From positions 3,410,001 through 3,474,000 of the forward strand of contig OZ005696.1 of NCBI GenBank assembly GCA_963930775.1: DNA of 64,000 nucleotides, read 5' to 3'. The stretch comes from Cliona cf. orientalis (Eukaryota; Porifera; Demospongiae; Clionaida; Clionaidae). Below, in pieces: positions 34,001-43,349 of the stretch. The position numbers were made by a program, and so were the translations under genes. Position 1 is the stretch's first letter. Every line of letters begins with the position of its first letter. The notes below the pieces were generated by a model. The model was not told where the DNA came from. It saw only the letters and a list, made by a program, of their open reading frames with translations, and did no database searches.

Positions 34001-35421
34001 CTGCAATCGAGGCATCGAGTATAGACTGTGTATGTACGATATTGACGAGTGTTTACCACATGCACCATTACAATTATGCAGTGCACAATAAGAACTAGAG
34101 CTCTGTAGAGCACATACCCCATGCAATCTGTAGCGTAGTACTCTGCTGCCTCCATACTCTGCAGCAGAGCTGTTTTATGACTTGACAACCCTTTCCAACA
34201 CTGAGCTTGCATGTGCAATTGCATCAGCATAATAATATTTTATTATGCCAATAGAGTGGGTGTGGTGGATAAACCACAGGCATGCTGAACAGAAAATGCA
34301 CGATTTATAGCACTAGTAAGCCTTTTTGAGCAATTTGAAGCACGTGTAAACTAGTTTTTCATCAATATCTAGCGATCGATTGCGCTTGTAGCACGCACCA
34401 TAGACTATATATCTATGCACGCACAGATGCCTAGGACGCGAGATCTGGCGATTTTCATGCCGATAACGACAGACAGACAAACTGATTGTTTTACCCCTTG
34501 CGCATGCACGCGGGGTAAATATCTTGGTAAATGTGTGAAGTGGGCCATTTATTCAAATCAGCTGACAAGTCACTCCTTTGCTATAATTAGATCTAAGTAT
34601 GTCACAATCATGCGAGTGTATATTATTGTAATATTATACATGTATGTGCAGTACAACAGCCCAAATAAAATTAATAGTTATGTTTGGGCTTTATCCACTT
34701 TTTGGAGGTAACTATTCAACGTCCAAACTGTGCATGCACTCTACTCCCATAAGGTTATCTACTGTATGTGTGATGATCTTTACCAAAAACTAGAATCTGA
34801 TGCTATACTGTATAGCAGGTAACCTTTGGCAAGCATTATTAATTTTGGTGAAATGGCTCTCCGTTGGCATTGGCAAACTTTAAATTTGGTGGTCTGAACG
34901 CTTACCGCCCTAGGCACATGCCCATTAAGTTTGTTTTTAATTTGGCGATCTGTACCAAATTAGCCTAATCACCAAAATTAATTAAAAACCTCACCAAAGT
35001 TTCTCGCTATACATTCTGTAAAAGGTATTGAATATTTATTACAAGGGTGCCAAGTTTTAAGAAGTACCGTATAGCGGGAAATTTTCGAGGGAGAAAACTT
35101 TCGCGGATCGGTAGGAAAGGAGCATTTCGCGGAGAAAACTTTCGCGGAATGTTAAAACTGGTCGCATAATGGGTGTGGCATGCCTAGAATTTCGTGGAGA
35201 AAACTTTCGCAGATGGCGGAAAAATCGCGAAATTCGTAAAAGTTTTCTCCCTCGAAAGTTTCCCGCTATACAGTACAATACTGTAGTAATTTTTATATAA
35301 TATTATCCTTGCTGGTGCAGGTTTCAGAGTGAGGGAGAGTCACAGCATTGACCCTCTACAGAACCCCCTGAGTGCCACCAGGGCCTTCCAATTCACTGTG
35401 GCACAGAATCCAACTCAATAA
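22032..35421 (+). CDS. NNMT/PNMT/TEMT-family SAM-dependent N-methyltransferase, 4 exons
   Basis: Exons 22032-22131, 22605-22832, 29605-29991 and 35321-35421 join in phase to give 271 residues, the normal size for the family. Exon 2 has the class I methyltransferase SAM motif (LLELGGGPTIHSL) after a Tyr-rich N-terminus (YLKHWHSFYSTYGDE). Exon 3 starts HDWTPYIRHVVSNLEG, matching the FDW-P segment of NNMT, and contains the acidic post-motif FDVVHTNLCLEIVC and KLVRPGGYLL. Exon 4 ends RAFQFTVAQNPTQ. Family members transfer a methyl group from SAM to nicotinamide, indolethylamines, phenylethanolamine or thioethers; the substrate here cannot be told. The second intron (22833-29604) hosts a 4.9 kb transposon. 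The third (29992-35320) holds a tandem duplication and small repeats. The gene looks intact because both are intronic. Confidence 0.85.
23823..27619 (+). pseudogene. Multi-exon DDE-type transposase of the TTAA element (two lesions)
   Basis: The first exon begins at 23823 and has a basic GRRPGAGRKK motif. Acidic Ser/Asp-rich exons follow (about 24117-24820). Then come a zinc-ribbon-like segment (CLHPSC...CDVGHTYSW) at 24902-25260, a catalytic-looking exon with DGRCDSPGFSAMYCTYS at 25359-25568, VTDAS at 25885-26010, HHSLDVWHKAKK at 26073-26150, and HTGLLEVFHN near 26777. The last exon (from about 26955) ends at 27619. These motifs fit the D, D and E regions of an RNase-H-fold transposase, but I assign the residues only tentatively. 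Lesions: an in-frame TAG at 24003-24005 where the next frame continues, and a MITE at 27010-27331 in the last exon. This copy is probably inactive. Superfamily assignment to Kolobok rests on TTAA and is not certain. Confidence 0.7.
27010..27331. mobile_element. Nested 322-bp MITE with 9-bp target duplication (MULE-like)
   Basis: It is flanked by AATCACCAT at 27001-27009 and 27332-27340. The ends are inverted repeats starting TAGTCTCGTCCCC that extend for about 70 bp. A 9 bp duplication is typical of Mutator-like elements. It interrupts the last transposase exon; removing it with one duplication copy keeps the surrounding reading frame open. Confidence 0.85.
27718..28410 (-). CDS. CXC-like Cys-rich plus P2X7 ballast-type domain protein, carried by the transposon
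   Basis: A single open frame. The ATG at 28410 gives 230 residues; an upstream in-frame ATG at 28527 would give 269. Near the N-terminus is a Cys cluster (CGCKNSCQRKCPC then CTEQCKCG) resembling CXC/CRC (TSO1/Tesmin) zinc-binding segments. The C-terminal half matches, by motif, the cytoplasmic ballast domain of the P2X7 receptor: WCVCGKCKEM, ENVCCQEVKC, RKIAYRHYILWNYGYLGRG, RRVIPSCVVWAIRHWYPS and GIYMGF. There are no transmembrane helices and no extracellular P2X domain, so it is not a channel. The ballast domain binds zinc and guanine nucleotide in vertebrate P2X7; here a nucleic-acid or regulatory role is a guess. The frame shows no disabling change. Confidence 0.8.
   Translation of the reverse strand: MAETQAPSTTSCGCKNSCQRKCPCRTVNTQCTEQCKCGTRNKPCKNKLAHLPTEERSLLQQQLELESYVDALDPVQLKQLCNRLLCGHGGVGLAKSLLVSGPGENEPRPNDPRGSGPSWCVCGKCKEMGNTTENVCCQEVKCITNYEEFFSLCVNHMVLTLGILDNADTRADPIDYSPAKYRKIAYRHYILWNYGYLGRGVRRVIPSCVVWAIRHWYPSPTGIYMGFREY
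30946..31138. repeat. Repeat rich in AAATTTGGCGG boxes
   Basis: Several direct and inverted copies of the AAATTTGGCGGTTT box surround 30960-31110, ending in a CTACGGTA motif. It is probably a small non-autonomous transposon related in style to those at 34796 and 19131. It lies in intron 3 of the methyltransferase gene. Confidence 0.4.
31848..33645. repeat. Tandem duplication of about 0.8 kb carrying decayed coding fragments
   Basis: Unit 1 (about 31848-32640) and unit 2 (about 32852-33645) align along their length with small indels; shared blocks include GGCTGTGACTA, TTTCTCTGCTTTTTGTAGGA and CAAGCAGGCAAGCTGCCTGG. On the minus strand both preserve stretches of protein-like sequence in broken frames, for example MKKDLKAEEVRLEK (coiled-coil-like) and SISQYLDDSK..LPQDLK. 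I do not recognise the source gene. Frameshifts and stops in both units make them pseudogene or transposon fragments. Confidence 0.6.
34425..34520. repeat. Dispersed repeat fragment (same family as 17600-17705)
   Basis: GATGCCTAGGACGCGAGATC, then GACAGACAGACAAACTGATT and GCGCATGCACGCGGGGTAA, in the order seen at 17600 and 42434. Confidence 0.5.
34796..35021. repeat. MITE-like repeat (CTGTATAG ends, TTTGGTGAAATGGCTC)
   Basis: It starts TACTGTATAGCAGGTAACC and ends near TCTCGCTATACATTCTGTA, so its ends are imperfect inverted repeats. It shares TTTTGGTGAAATGGCTCTC with 19131-19272. It lies upstream of methyltransferase exon 4, only 45 bp from the next small element. Confidence 0.5.
35067..35273. 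mobile_element. Tc1/mariner-like MITE, 207 bp
   Basis: Flanked by TA (35065-35066 and 35274-35275), with ends CCGTATAGCGGGAAA and its near inverse TTTCCCGCTATACAG. Inside are repeated GAGAAAACTTTCGCGGA boxes. It sits about 50 bp before the acceptor of the last methyltransferase exon. Confidence 0.75.
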
Positions 35422-35608
35422 CACTGAGAATCAGTCCAGGACACTGGTGGTTTATTAATCATTATTACCCCAACAATAATAATAATAATAATTATTATTA
35501 TTATGTTTCGTGTATGATTTCCCTCATGACTTTTAATCATGTTAATTGTTCCAATTGGTCTACCAAAATTAATCGTGTGTTACTCTCCGTCAACTGCAGT
35601 AATCGTTT

Positions 35609-35622
35609 TGCGCATGCGTACT
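35609..35622. promoter_or_regulatory. NRF-1-like palindrome upstream of the annexin gene
   Basis: TTTTGCGCATGCGTACT contains the GCGCATGCG core used by NRF-1 in animal promoters, about 200 bp before the annexin start codon. Related cores also occur inside repeats in this window, so a regulatory role is only suggestive. Confidence 0.35.
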
Positions 35623-35818
35623 ACACGGAGGGGCGTGGTGGTGTGCACATTATTATGACGTAACATACCATGCGCGTTGATTATAAAACCATAGATGATA
35701 CAACAGACAGACCCGCCTACCCTTGCGGATATCGAGAGAAGCTCGGTTGCTGTATTCTTTCTTTCCACGTACCTCACCCGCACCTGTTGAGAGCTCACTG
35801 ATCACACACTGACAAGCA

Positions 35819-38800
35819 ATGGCTAGTGTAAGTTGGTAAGAAACTGTAGATCCGGCCCGCATGATCAGACCAGGCCATTCGGGAGATTGCCTTTAATTGG
35901 GAGTGACAGGACCACAGCCTTGTTATCTCGAGCTGATTTCATGTCATAATATAAGCTTAATATAAGGCTCATTCAGGATGAAGAATAACAAATTATCTCT
36001 CCAAACTCACTGCATGAGGTCCCTAGAAGTTGCATGTGCAAAACTTTATGATCGTCCATTAAATTTTTCCTGATAAAGGTCGTATAGTAGAGTTAAATCA
36101 CTATAACAAGCATACAAAAAATTAGCGTAAATAGTATTTGCAAACGTACAACCATAATATTACAGTAGTCTGTGATGACGCCAGTGGCATGCATATCTAC
36201 ACTTTAAATCACAATACGTGACCCCAGGAATTTCCATAATAATAATTTATACTACTGACTGCAGGCAACCCAGGGAACCATTACTCCAGCCTCGCCCTTT
36301 GATCCTGAGGCCGACTGCAAGAAGCTGAGGAGTGCCATGAAGGGATTGGGTAAATCCGATTATCACAGCACACTTGTATAATATGTACATCACTTACGAT
36401 TAGCTGTACTGTGGGTATTTCATAAGGTACACAGTTTTAACAAAGATTCAAGTGTTTTTTGTGGGTTTAAAATTGAAGCCATCCTTGTTAAGGTAGTGAG
36501 GTAGTGGCCATAGTGACTGTGTGGCAATCATACTGGCCTGAGTATGTATCGTTGACTTTATGCCTCTACATCCGTAGCTGTAAAGTGGCAGAGTGCACTC
36601 TTAAAATGGTGACTAACTATGTCATGCCCTTTTTTGATGTGTGTTTTTCAGCCCATTTATTGATGCTTATAGTCACAACACTGCTCTTCTATAGTGACTT
36701 TCCTTTCGTTGCTACGTTCGATAAGAATGTTGTATGTTGATATTTCTGCCAAGAATGTGAAACAAACTTGTTAGCATGTGCTATAACCATAAACTTTGAG
36801 CTGCTTCCAGAACTGCATTAATTTTAGTATTTCTTTCAGGGGGGTGGGGGCAAAATGTTGTTTGGGGGTACTGCAGAGAGGCCCATAAATCTCAAGGGTA
36901 GGGGTTGATTCCCAGCCCTGGCTTCTTTTTACTTTCATACTGAGCCTGGCTTCCAAAGTACACACCATAAGCTTTATCCCTTGGGAGCACTTATACAATA
37001 GTACTAATTTGTATCAAATTAAATGTATACTCTGGCCCCAACCATCACTATGGTTCATTAGGTGAAAGTGTAGAGTCTGAGTGCCACAGGAATTAAAAAC
37101 TCACCAATTTAACTTGAAACACATGCATACCTATGGTGGTAAGTGTTCAGATTGCCATTAAGTTTCATCAATACCCAAGTGAGAGTCATTAAAATTAATT
37201 GCCAATTTTAATGCTCACTAAAGTTACATGCTGTAGTTGGTGTTATAATCATGACATGCAAGTGCTTTTTGGAACTGACACTAAAGTTGGTTTAGCTAGC
37301 CAAGCTAAGAATTACACTCAGCAGGAGTGCCAAGTAAAGCAGCCAGTAAAGGACATACTGTTTGACACACTTGTTTGGATTCTGTCAACCTTTTACATAA
37401 TGCCTGATCTATTCTGTATGCATGGTGATGAATACCTTACTGAAAAAAGTTCTAAGGGGTGAATTGTTATCTGATCCACCAGCAATGAATAACACTAATA
37501 ATGTGTGGTATGGCATGTACACAATGTCATAATATAAATCCATGGCATGGACTAGTTGAGCTTCTTGATGTTTCCATTCATGAGGTCCACTGTAGAAGGA
37601 TTGGGGATGATGAAAAATTATAAAACATTATGCAGCATTGAGCTATAACATTCTTAAGCTTGATTTATAACCTGGGCTATGGGTTGTACATACGACATTC
37701 TAATTTCGCAAATTGTAAATTTAGACTCTATATACCGTGGTAAGCTTAAGTTCCCCTTCATAACCGATTTCTTGCTACAAACTTGTTTTGTATACTTGAA
37801 TCAGTACATTAAGTGCATCTGTCACTTTGAAGATGACCATCACTTTCACTGTGTCAATCTCAAGCGATTAACAAGGAAGTAATGCATGCACACATACACA
37901 CAATGTCATGCACAAGCATATCACAACAAAATTATGCATAGCTACATGCATGCATATACCCACAGTGTACAAATTAAATGTGTTGCATGTATGCAAATAT
38001 TGTGTGTTCGGAATACACACATATGGCATGGTCTTCCTTCACTCTATACGTATACTGTACTTATGTATACACATAATATTGAGTGACGTGCATCCAGGTA
38101 CTGATGAGAAGGCACTGATTGAGGTGATCTGCTACCGCTCCAATGACCAGCGCCAGGAACTCAAGCTCAAGTACAAGAGCATGTACGGAAGGGTAAGATG
38201 AAACCATTCCAGTTATTGATATGAGTGGGACTAACAACTGGAACTATGCCATTTTGATACAAAAATAGGAACTAATTAAGGTCTAAATAGCCCTAGCTTT
38301 GAATGTGTACCTTGTGTGGGATGGCAGTTGCATCAACCATCCATTGGTGTAATGTAGAATGCAAATGTCAGTGGATTAAATGTACATGTACATATTTATG
38401 TAAGAATGCTGCAGCTTTGGGAAAGGTTAGTGTGACTGTTGATATTGTACAAAGTGGTATTAGTACAATCAAAACAACAATCATGTTATAGTAATATTTT
38501 AGTGTACATGTGCATGAATATTGTACAGAAAGGAAAGATGGAAGGGAGAGAAATGGAGAGCTAGGTGGAGAGAGAGAGAGTTGTGTGTGTGGGGGGGGGG
38601 GGAGAAGAGAGAAAATGGTTCAGAAAGAGAGTCTCTGTGTGTGCACGCATGTGTTGTAGCCTTATCATGTCCCTTTCAAAGTTGGTTGCTGTTATGGAGA
38701 TTGCAGCTGGCCATGTTACCCTATCCCTTTTATTCCATTGGCTTACTCTATCTGTTTGTAGTTACCAACATAATATGCATGTACACAAAGAGCTTCAGTA

Positions 38801-41800
38801 AGCTTTGTTAAGACTATTCAAAGAGATGACAGTGAACACTCGACTCCTCTGTTCCAGAGATCAACTGCATTTAGCACCCTTATACTTAGATTCCTATGTT
38901 ACATGTTCACCTTTTTGCTCAAACATCTAATTAATGAATGTTCTGTGGCTTTTGTTTGCATGTACACTTTTCTTTCAACTCTGCTAGTGATGTGGTTAGG
39001 CACAGAGCAATATTGCCCATGGCACATCATGAAACTTTACTACTCACATACAGCTCACCCTCACACTATAATCGATTTTACTGCCAGCAATTGGTTGGTA
39101 TTAACAGTTAGTTAAGAGTGTCCTGTCCATGCCAAGTGAATAGGGCATACATTAGCCTAAGGATGGCGTGTACGTGCACATGCATGAATCGCTTGAGGGT
39201 ACTATTTTAGCTGGTGATGATGTCTCCAAGCCAAGGGTAAAGGATTGACTTTGGTGGAACGTGGAACCACATCAAAGCGTTTGGCTCCACCCCATTCCCA
39301 TATCAAACAACACTTTCTACTGAAGGGCATACTTGGCTAGGTATGCTGGGGAGAGCATTGTGATCCAGGGTTCGAGTCTAGAATAGTTTTTTTACATTCC
39401 ACGAGTAATCAATATTAAATTTAAGACCTATCTCAGGCACACCGTCACACACTATCAGATAATCTATAGCTGTACAGGGTTAGCTAATTAGCTGATTAGA
39501 AAATTGATACTCTTGTACCCCGCTTTGTCCAAGGCTTCACTAGATTGGTAAAAAAAGGCCCAGTGCCCCTACCCAGCCCCCTACCCCCACCAAGAAAAGC
39601 TCTTCTTCCCTTCAATATCCTAATTCACATTATTGTGCCAAATTCTGCTCAAAATAGATTTTTAAACGCTTGAGCTCAAGCTTCTAGCCACTCCTGGTAT
39701 CTGTTTGCAACAGAAGTGTTTGTAGCCATGTGCTGTATAGATCTGAGTTAGGAAAATTTCACCCTAGAAGTTTTATGAACCCTTTACCTACCCACCACAC
39801 ATACGCACTGTGATCCACAGGATTTGGTAGATGACCTCAAGAGTGAGCTCAGTGGTGATTTTGAGAAGACGGTGCTTGCTCTGATGATGCTTCCAGCTCA
39901 GTTTCAGGCGACCGAGGTGAAGAGGGCCATCAAGGGACTGGGCACCGACGAGGCTGTGCTTGTGGAAATGCTCTGCACTAAGTCTAATGAGGAGATGACT
40001 GCACTCAAGGATGCATACAAGAAGTGTAAGTCACAGTATTCTGCTTGCGAGATGATTTTTATTTGCGAGTATGCTAGTTTTTATTATATACATTCGCCAT
40101 AATTGATAGATTTGCAAACACAAGCGTGCATAATAGTATGTTAAACTAGTGTACAGGGTCGCAATTGTGCACGTATGCATGTGTATGTGTGTGTTTGATT
40201 CCTAAATTGGAAGTTGAGACTGTGCCAGTGATGGGCTACAGTTTCACGCCAGCATAACTAACAATTAGCATTACCATTGAAACGTTTAAGTACTACGGTA
40301 TATTATTATGACATTGTACTAATATAAAAATTTCTTCGCACATATTGGGTAGTGTATAAGAAGGACTTGGAGAAGGATGTTGCCAGTGATACCTCTGGGG
40401 ACTTCAAGAGGCTACTTGTCTCATGCATCACGGTAAGATAATTACAAAATTAAATGTACAATGTCATGGTTTCTATGGTCTTGTATAATTACTTATTTAG
40501 GCTCACCGTGAACCAGAGGGTGCAGTCGATCAGGCTAAGGCAGCTAAAGATGCACAGGTACAACACAATAATAATAATAATAATATGATGTGCATGTGTA
40601 ATAGTGAAAGGAGAGGGGCATTCAATCTTTCCTTCATAATATGTAAGTCCTCGATCTCCACCCCCCCCCCCCCCCCCCCAAAAAAAAAGAAAAGTAGGAA
40701 CAAACGACTAAATTAGCTACAACTACATTTGTGATAATAATTATATAATTTATTATTATTGGACGCAGTATTATTATGCTGATATATGTATCTCTTATTA
40801 GGATCTTTACAAGGCTGGTGAAGGGAAATGGGGAACTGATGAATCTGCGTAAGACAAGCATGACTAGCTATATAGCTAGGTAGCTCTTTGAGTCATGACA
40901 TCATAGCCATAACTCCCATAATATACATCATAAACAACAATAAATTGTATTATCACAATGCACCACCACATGCATCACTCCAGATGTTGGCTACTGGATG
41001 GATGTCAGTGATACCTCATAGTCACTCAGTGACACTCCCACACTCGCATACACACACACACCATGCAGTGTTCTACCTAGCATACCTAAGGTATATAATT
41101 ATTGGCCCCACTTGCCTTCAGCATAGGCTTCCCTTTGATGTGGTGATAGGATACCCCAAATGCTTTGATGTGGCTACAGGCTCCACCCACAAAATATTAC
41201 GAGCATAAATACTCACATGTACACTATCTTCCATGCACACATATCAAAGTTTCAACATGGTAATGGCCGCTAGGAGCTTCTCCCACCTTCGTGCTGTCTT
41301 TGATGAGTACAGCAAGATTTCTAAGAATGATATTGAGAAGGCCATAAAGAAAGAAATGTCTGGAGATCTGGAGGCTGGCATGCTCGCTATTGGTAACTTA
41401 ATTAGCAAACAAAGGCAGGGGTTGTCCAATAAGCCCAAATGATGGTGTATGCCCAATACAGACTGCTGTTAGTGTGTCCACTACGAACTGGGATATACCG
41501 TAGTTAATTGAATACAACGCATGATCCAATTTAACGCAAGAAATTAGCATTAAATTTTTTCGAATTCTCATGACATTTATATATGGAGCGATTGACGACC
41601 TTTACCAGAAAAGCGCTTGTTTTTCAAAAAATATTTCCATGCGTTGTATTAGATTAAGTACGGTATTGTAATAGTACACAATTAAACAATAATGGGAGCT
41701 ATTACTGAATTGGTGTGGTATTCATTTCTTCCTATAGTAAAGTCTGTGCGTGATCGCCCCTCCTACTTTGCCGAGAAGCTTTACAAGTCGATGAAGGGAG

Positions 41801-42944
41801 CCGGGACTGATGAGCAGACCCTCACCCGCGTCATGGTAACCAGGTCGGAGATTGACATGGTTCAAATCAAACAGAGGTTCCAGGAGCACTACGGGAAGAC
41901 CCTCGCCTCCTTCATTAAGGTACAGTATTATACCAGTAATGTGTCAGATACGGTGGCCGAGAGGGACACTGCCGCGGCGGCCCAAGCCGCGTTGGGGCCG
42001 CCTATCGGCTGCGGCTGGCCGCCGCGGCTCAGCCGCACCCGCCAAAACTTTAAATCGTTATTCAGTTTACGAATGGTTAACTGCACAACGTTCAGTGTGG
42101 TCTAGATCTCCCCTCCGCATGTTTATCGGCCGAAAATAAACACTGCAGCGGTGGGAGTATCGAGAGAGAAAACGTTATATGACATATACCACCCTTTCTT
42201 TTTCAGTGGTGATCGTTCTCGTGCTTAGCAGAGATCGAAAGCATAATATGCTTAAACGCTGTGGTGGGCGTGGTCTGGTAAGTTAGTACTGCGCACGCAT
42301 AGGCAGAAAGCTCGCGGTTGATAGGCGTGACAAACAAGCATTTTAGCCCATGTAGCCAGTATTGATCGAATCCAAACGAGGCCGAGTCCGTTTCTTTGCT
42401 GTATTTGATCGCCATTATAACCCACGGTGCCCAGATGCCTATGCGTATCGTGTGGACGATGACAAAGACAGACCGACAAACTGACCCCTTGCGCATGCGT
42501 GCGGGATAATAGTCTAGTTAACCAGTCATAAGCTAGAGAATCAATTTTCAAACAGATTGGCGGGCGCAGCCGATGTACGGCCCTTTGGCGGCCAACGGCG
42601 GCTTTCGGGTGGCCCACAGCGGCTTTAGCCGCCGCGGCAGTGTCCTTCTCGGCCACCGTAGTCAGAAGTGTATGGTTAATTATTATGTGTAGCTATTGGT
42701 CCATGCCCAGTAGGGATAAACTTGAATGATCATTGGTCACAGCATAATTGAGGTGACACATGTATGACATAAAATTATCCCCACACGAAGAGCTATAATA
42801 TAATATGAGCAGGGTGTACTCATGATACTGTACCATAAGAATTATGATTATTGTAATATTCACATGGAAACGCATGCACACATACCATAGGGAGACACCA
42901 GTGGAGACTATGAGCGAGTGTTGCTTGGCATCTGTAGGCAATGA
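35819..42944 (+). CDS. Annexin, 10 exons
   Basis: Exons 35819-35827, 36265-36349, 38098-38192, 39821-40025, 40353-40432, 40501-40557, 40802-40848, 41250-41392, 41738-41919 and 42891-42944 join in phase to give 318 residues, the standard length of a four-repeat annexin core with a short N-terminus. Type II calcium-site motifs are clear in repeats 1 (MKGLGTDE), 2 (IKGLGTDE) and 4 (MKGAGTDE); repeat 3 has the divergent form ([10 protein letters not shown]). The acidic residue completing each site lies about 40 residues later (for example SGDFEK and SGDYER). Annexins bind acidic phospholipids in a calcium-dependent way at the cytosolic face of membranes. The first exon encodes only three residues (MAS). 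The subtype cannot be assigned. Introns hold several repeats, including a GC-rich MITE in intron 9; the long intron 3 (38193-39820) shows nothing else convincing. Confidence 0.93.
39324..39390 (+). repeat. Possible tRNA-derived SINE or degraded tRNA pseudogene
   Basis: TGGCTAGGTATGCTGGGGAG resembles a Pol III A box with D-arm, and GGGTTCGAGTCTAG resembles a B box with T-arm. The region where an anticodon arm should lie is too short, so it is not a functional tRNA. A T-run follows. Confidence 0.35.
41951..42658. mobile_element. GC-rich 708-bp inverted-repeat element in annexin intron 9
   Basis: Flanked by TA (41949-41950 and 42659-42660). The ends are inverted repeats beginning CGGTGGCCGAGA that continue into GGACACTGCCGCGGCGGC. 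The sub-ends are strongly GC-rich with GCCGC and GCGGC boxes, unlike the surrounding A/T-rich intron. Around 42434-42511 it contains the dispersed block also seen at 17600 and 34425. No transposase frame is evident. Confidence 0.7.
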
Positions 42945-43349
42945 AGAACTGGTCAAACATTTTTAACTGCTGTTAGATTAATATTAGTGAGAAAAGAGAA
43001 AATTAATACAATATATAACTTTATGTAATGTCATTATGGACTGAACAGTATTAGTTTTAGAAACTGCTCCCATAGTTACATTCATATTATAATACTTCGG
43101 TCAACCATATGCAAGTGGTAAAGGGTCGTTCCCTATGCATAATATGCGCATGCGTGTGTCATCAAAGACTGACGGTACAAGTACACGTATTAAAAAATGA
43201 CATGACCTTACATGGGTGCAATCACGAGTTATTTCCTATACTACCATTCAATTGGACTCGAGTGAGCCTTGCCGTTGGGTTAACGTTTGATTAATATTTT
43301 GTCCCCAAGTGTTAAGACAGAGGTGCGGTCATAAGCAGTGAGGAGCAGT
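42945..43349. other. Intergenic region between annexin and the NACHT-LRR gene
   Basis: About 400 bp, A/T-rich, with a GGTAAAGGGTCGTT motif at 43119 and a TGCGCATGCGTG palindrome at about 43147. A stop codon (TAA, 43332-43334) lies in frame just upstream of the NLR start at 43350. I see no further exon here. Confidence 0.5.

Noticed and set aside
33900..34130. Possible coding region with repeated SVIEAS/SAIEAS segments
   Set aside because: Short, without a family match, and next to repeat-derived sequence; likely chance similarity between two short blocks.
35480..35510. Rho-independent terminator-like (AAT)n(ATT)n hairpin
   Set aside because: Eukaryotic context; it is a simple-repeat hairpin downstream of the methyltransferase stop codon.
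43338..43349. NLR start upstream at a GTG codon
   Set aside because: The ATG at 43350 is the first Met after the in-frame TAA at 43332 and is the simpler start.
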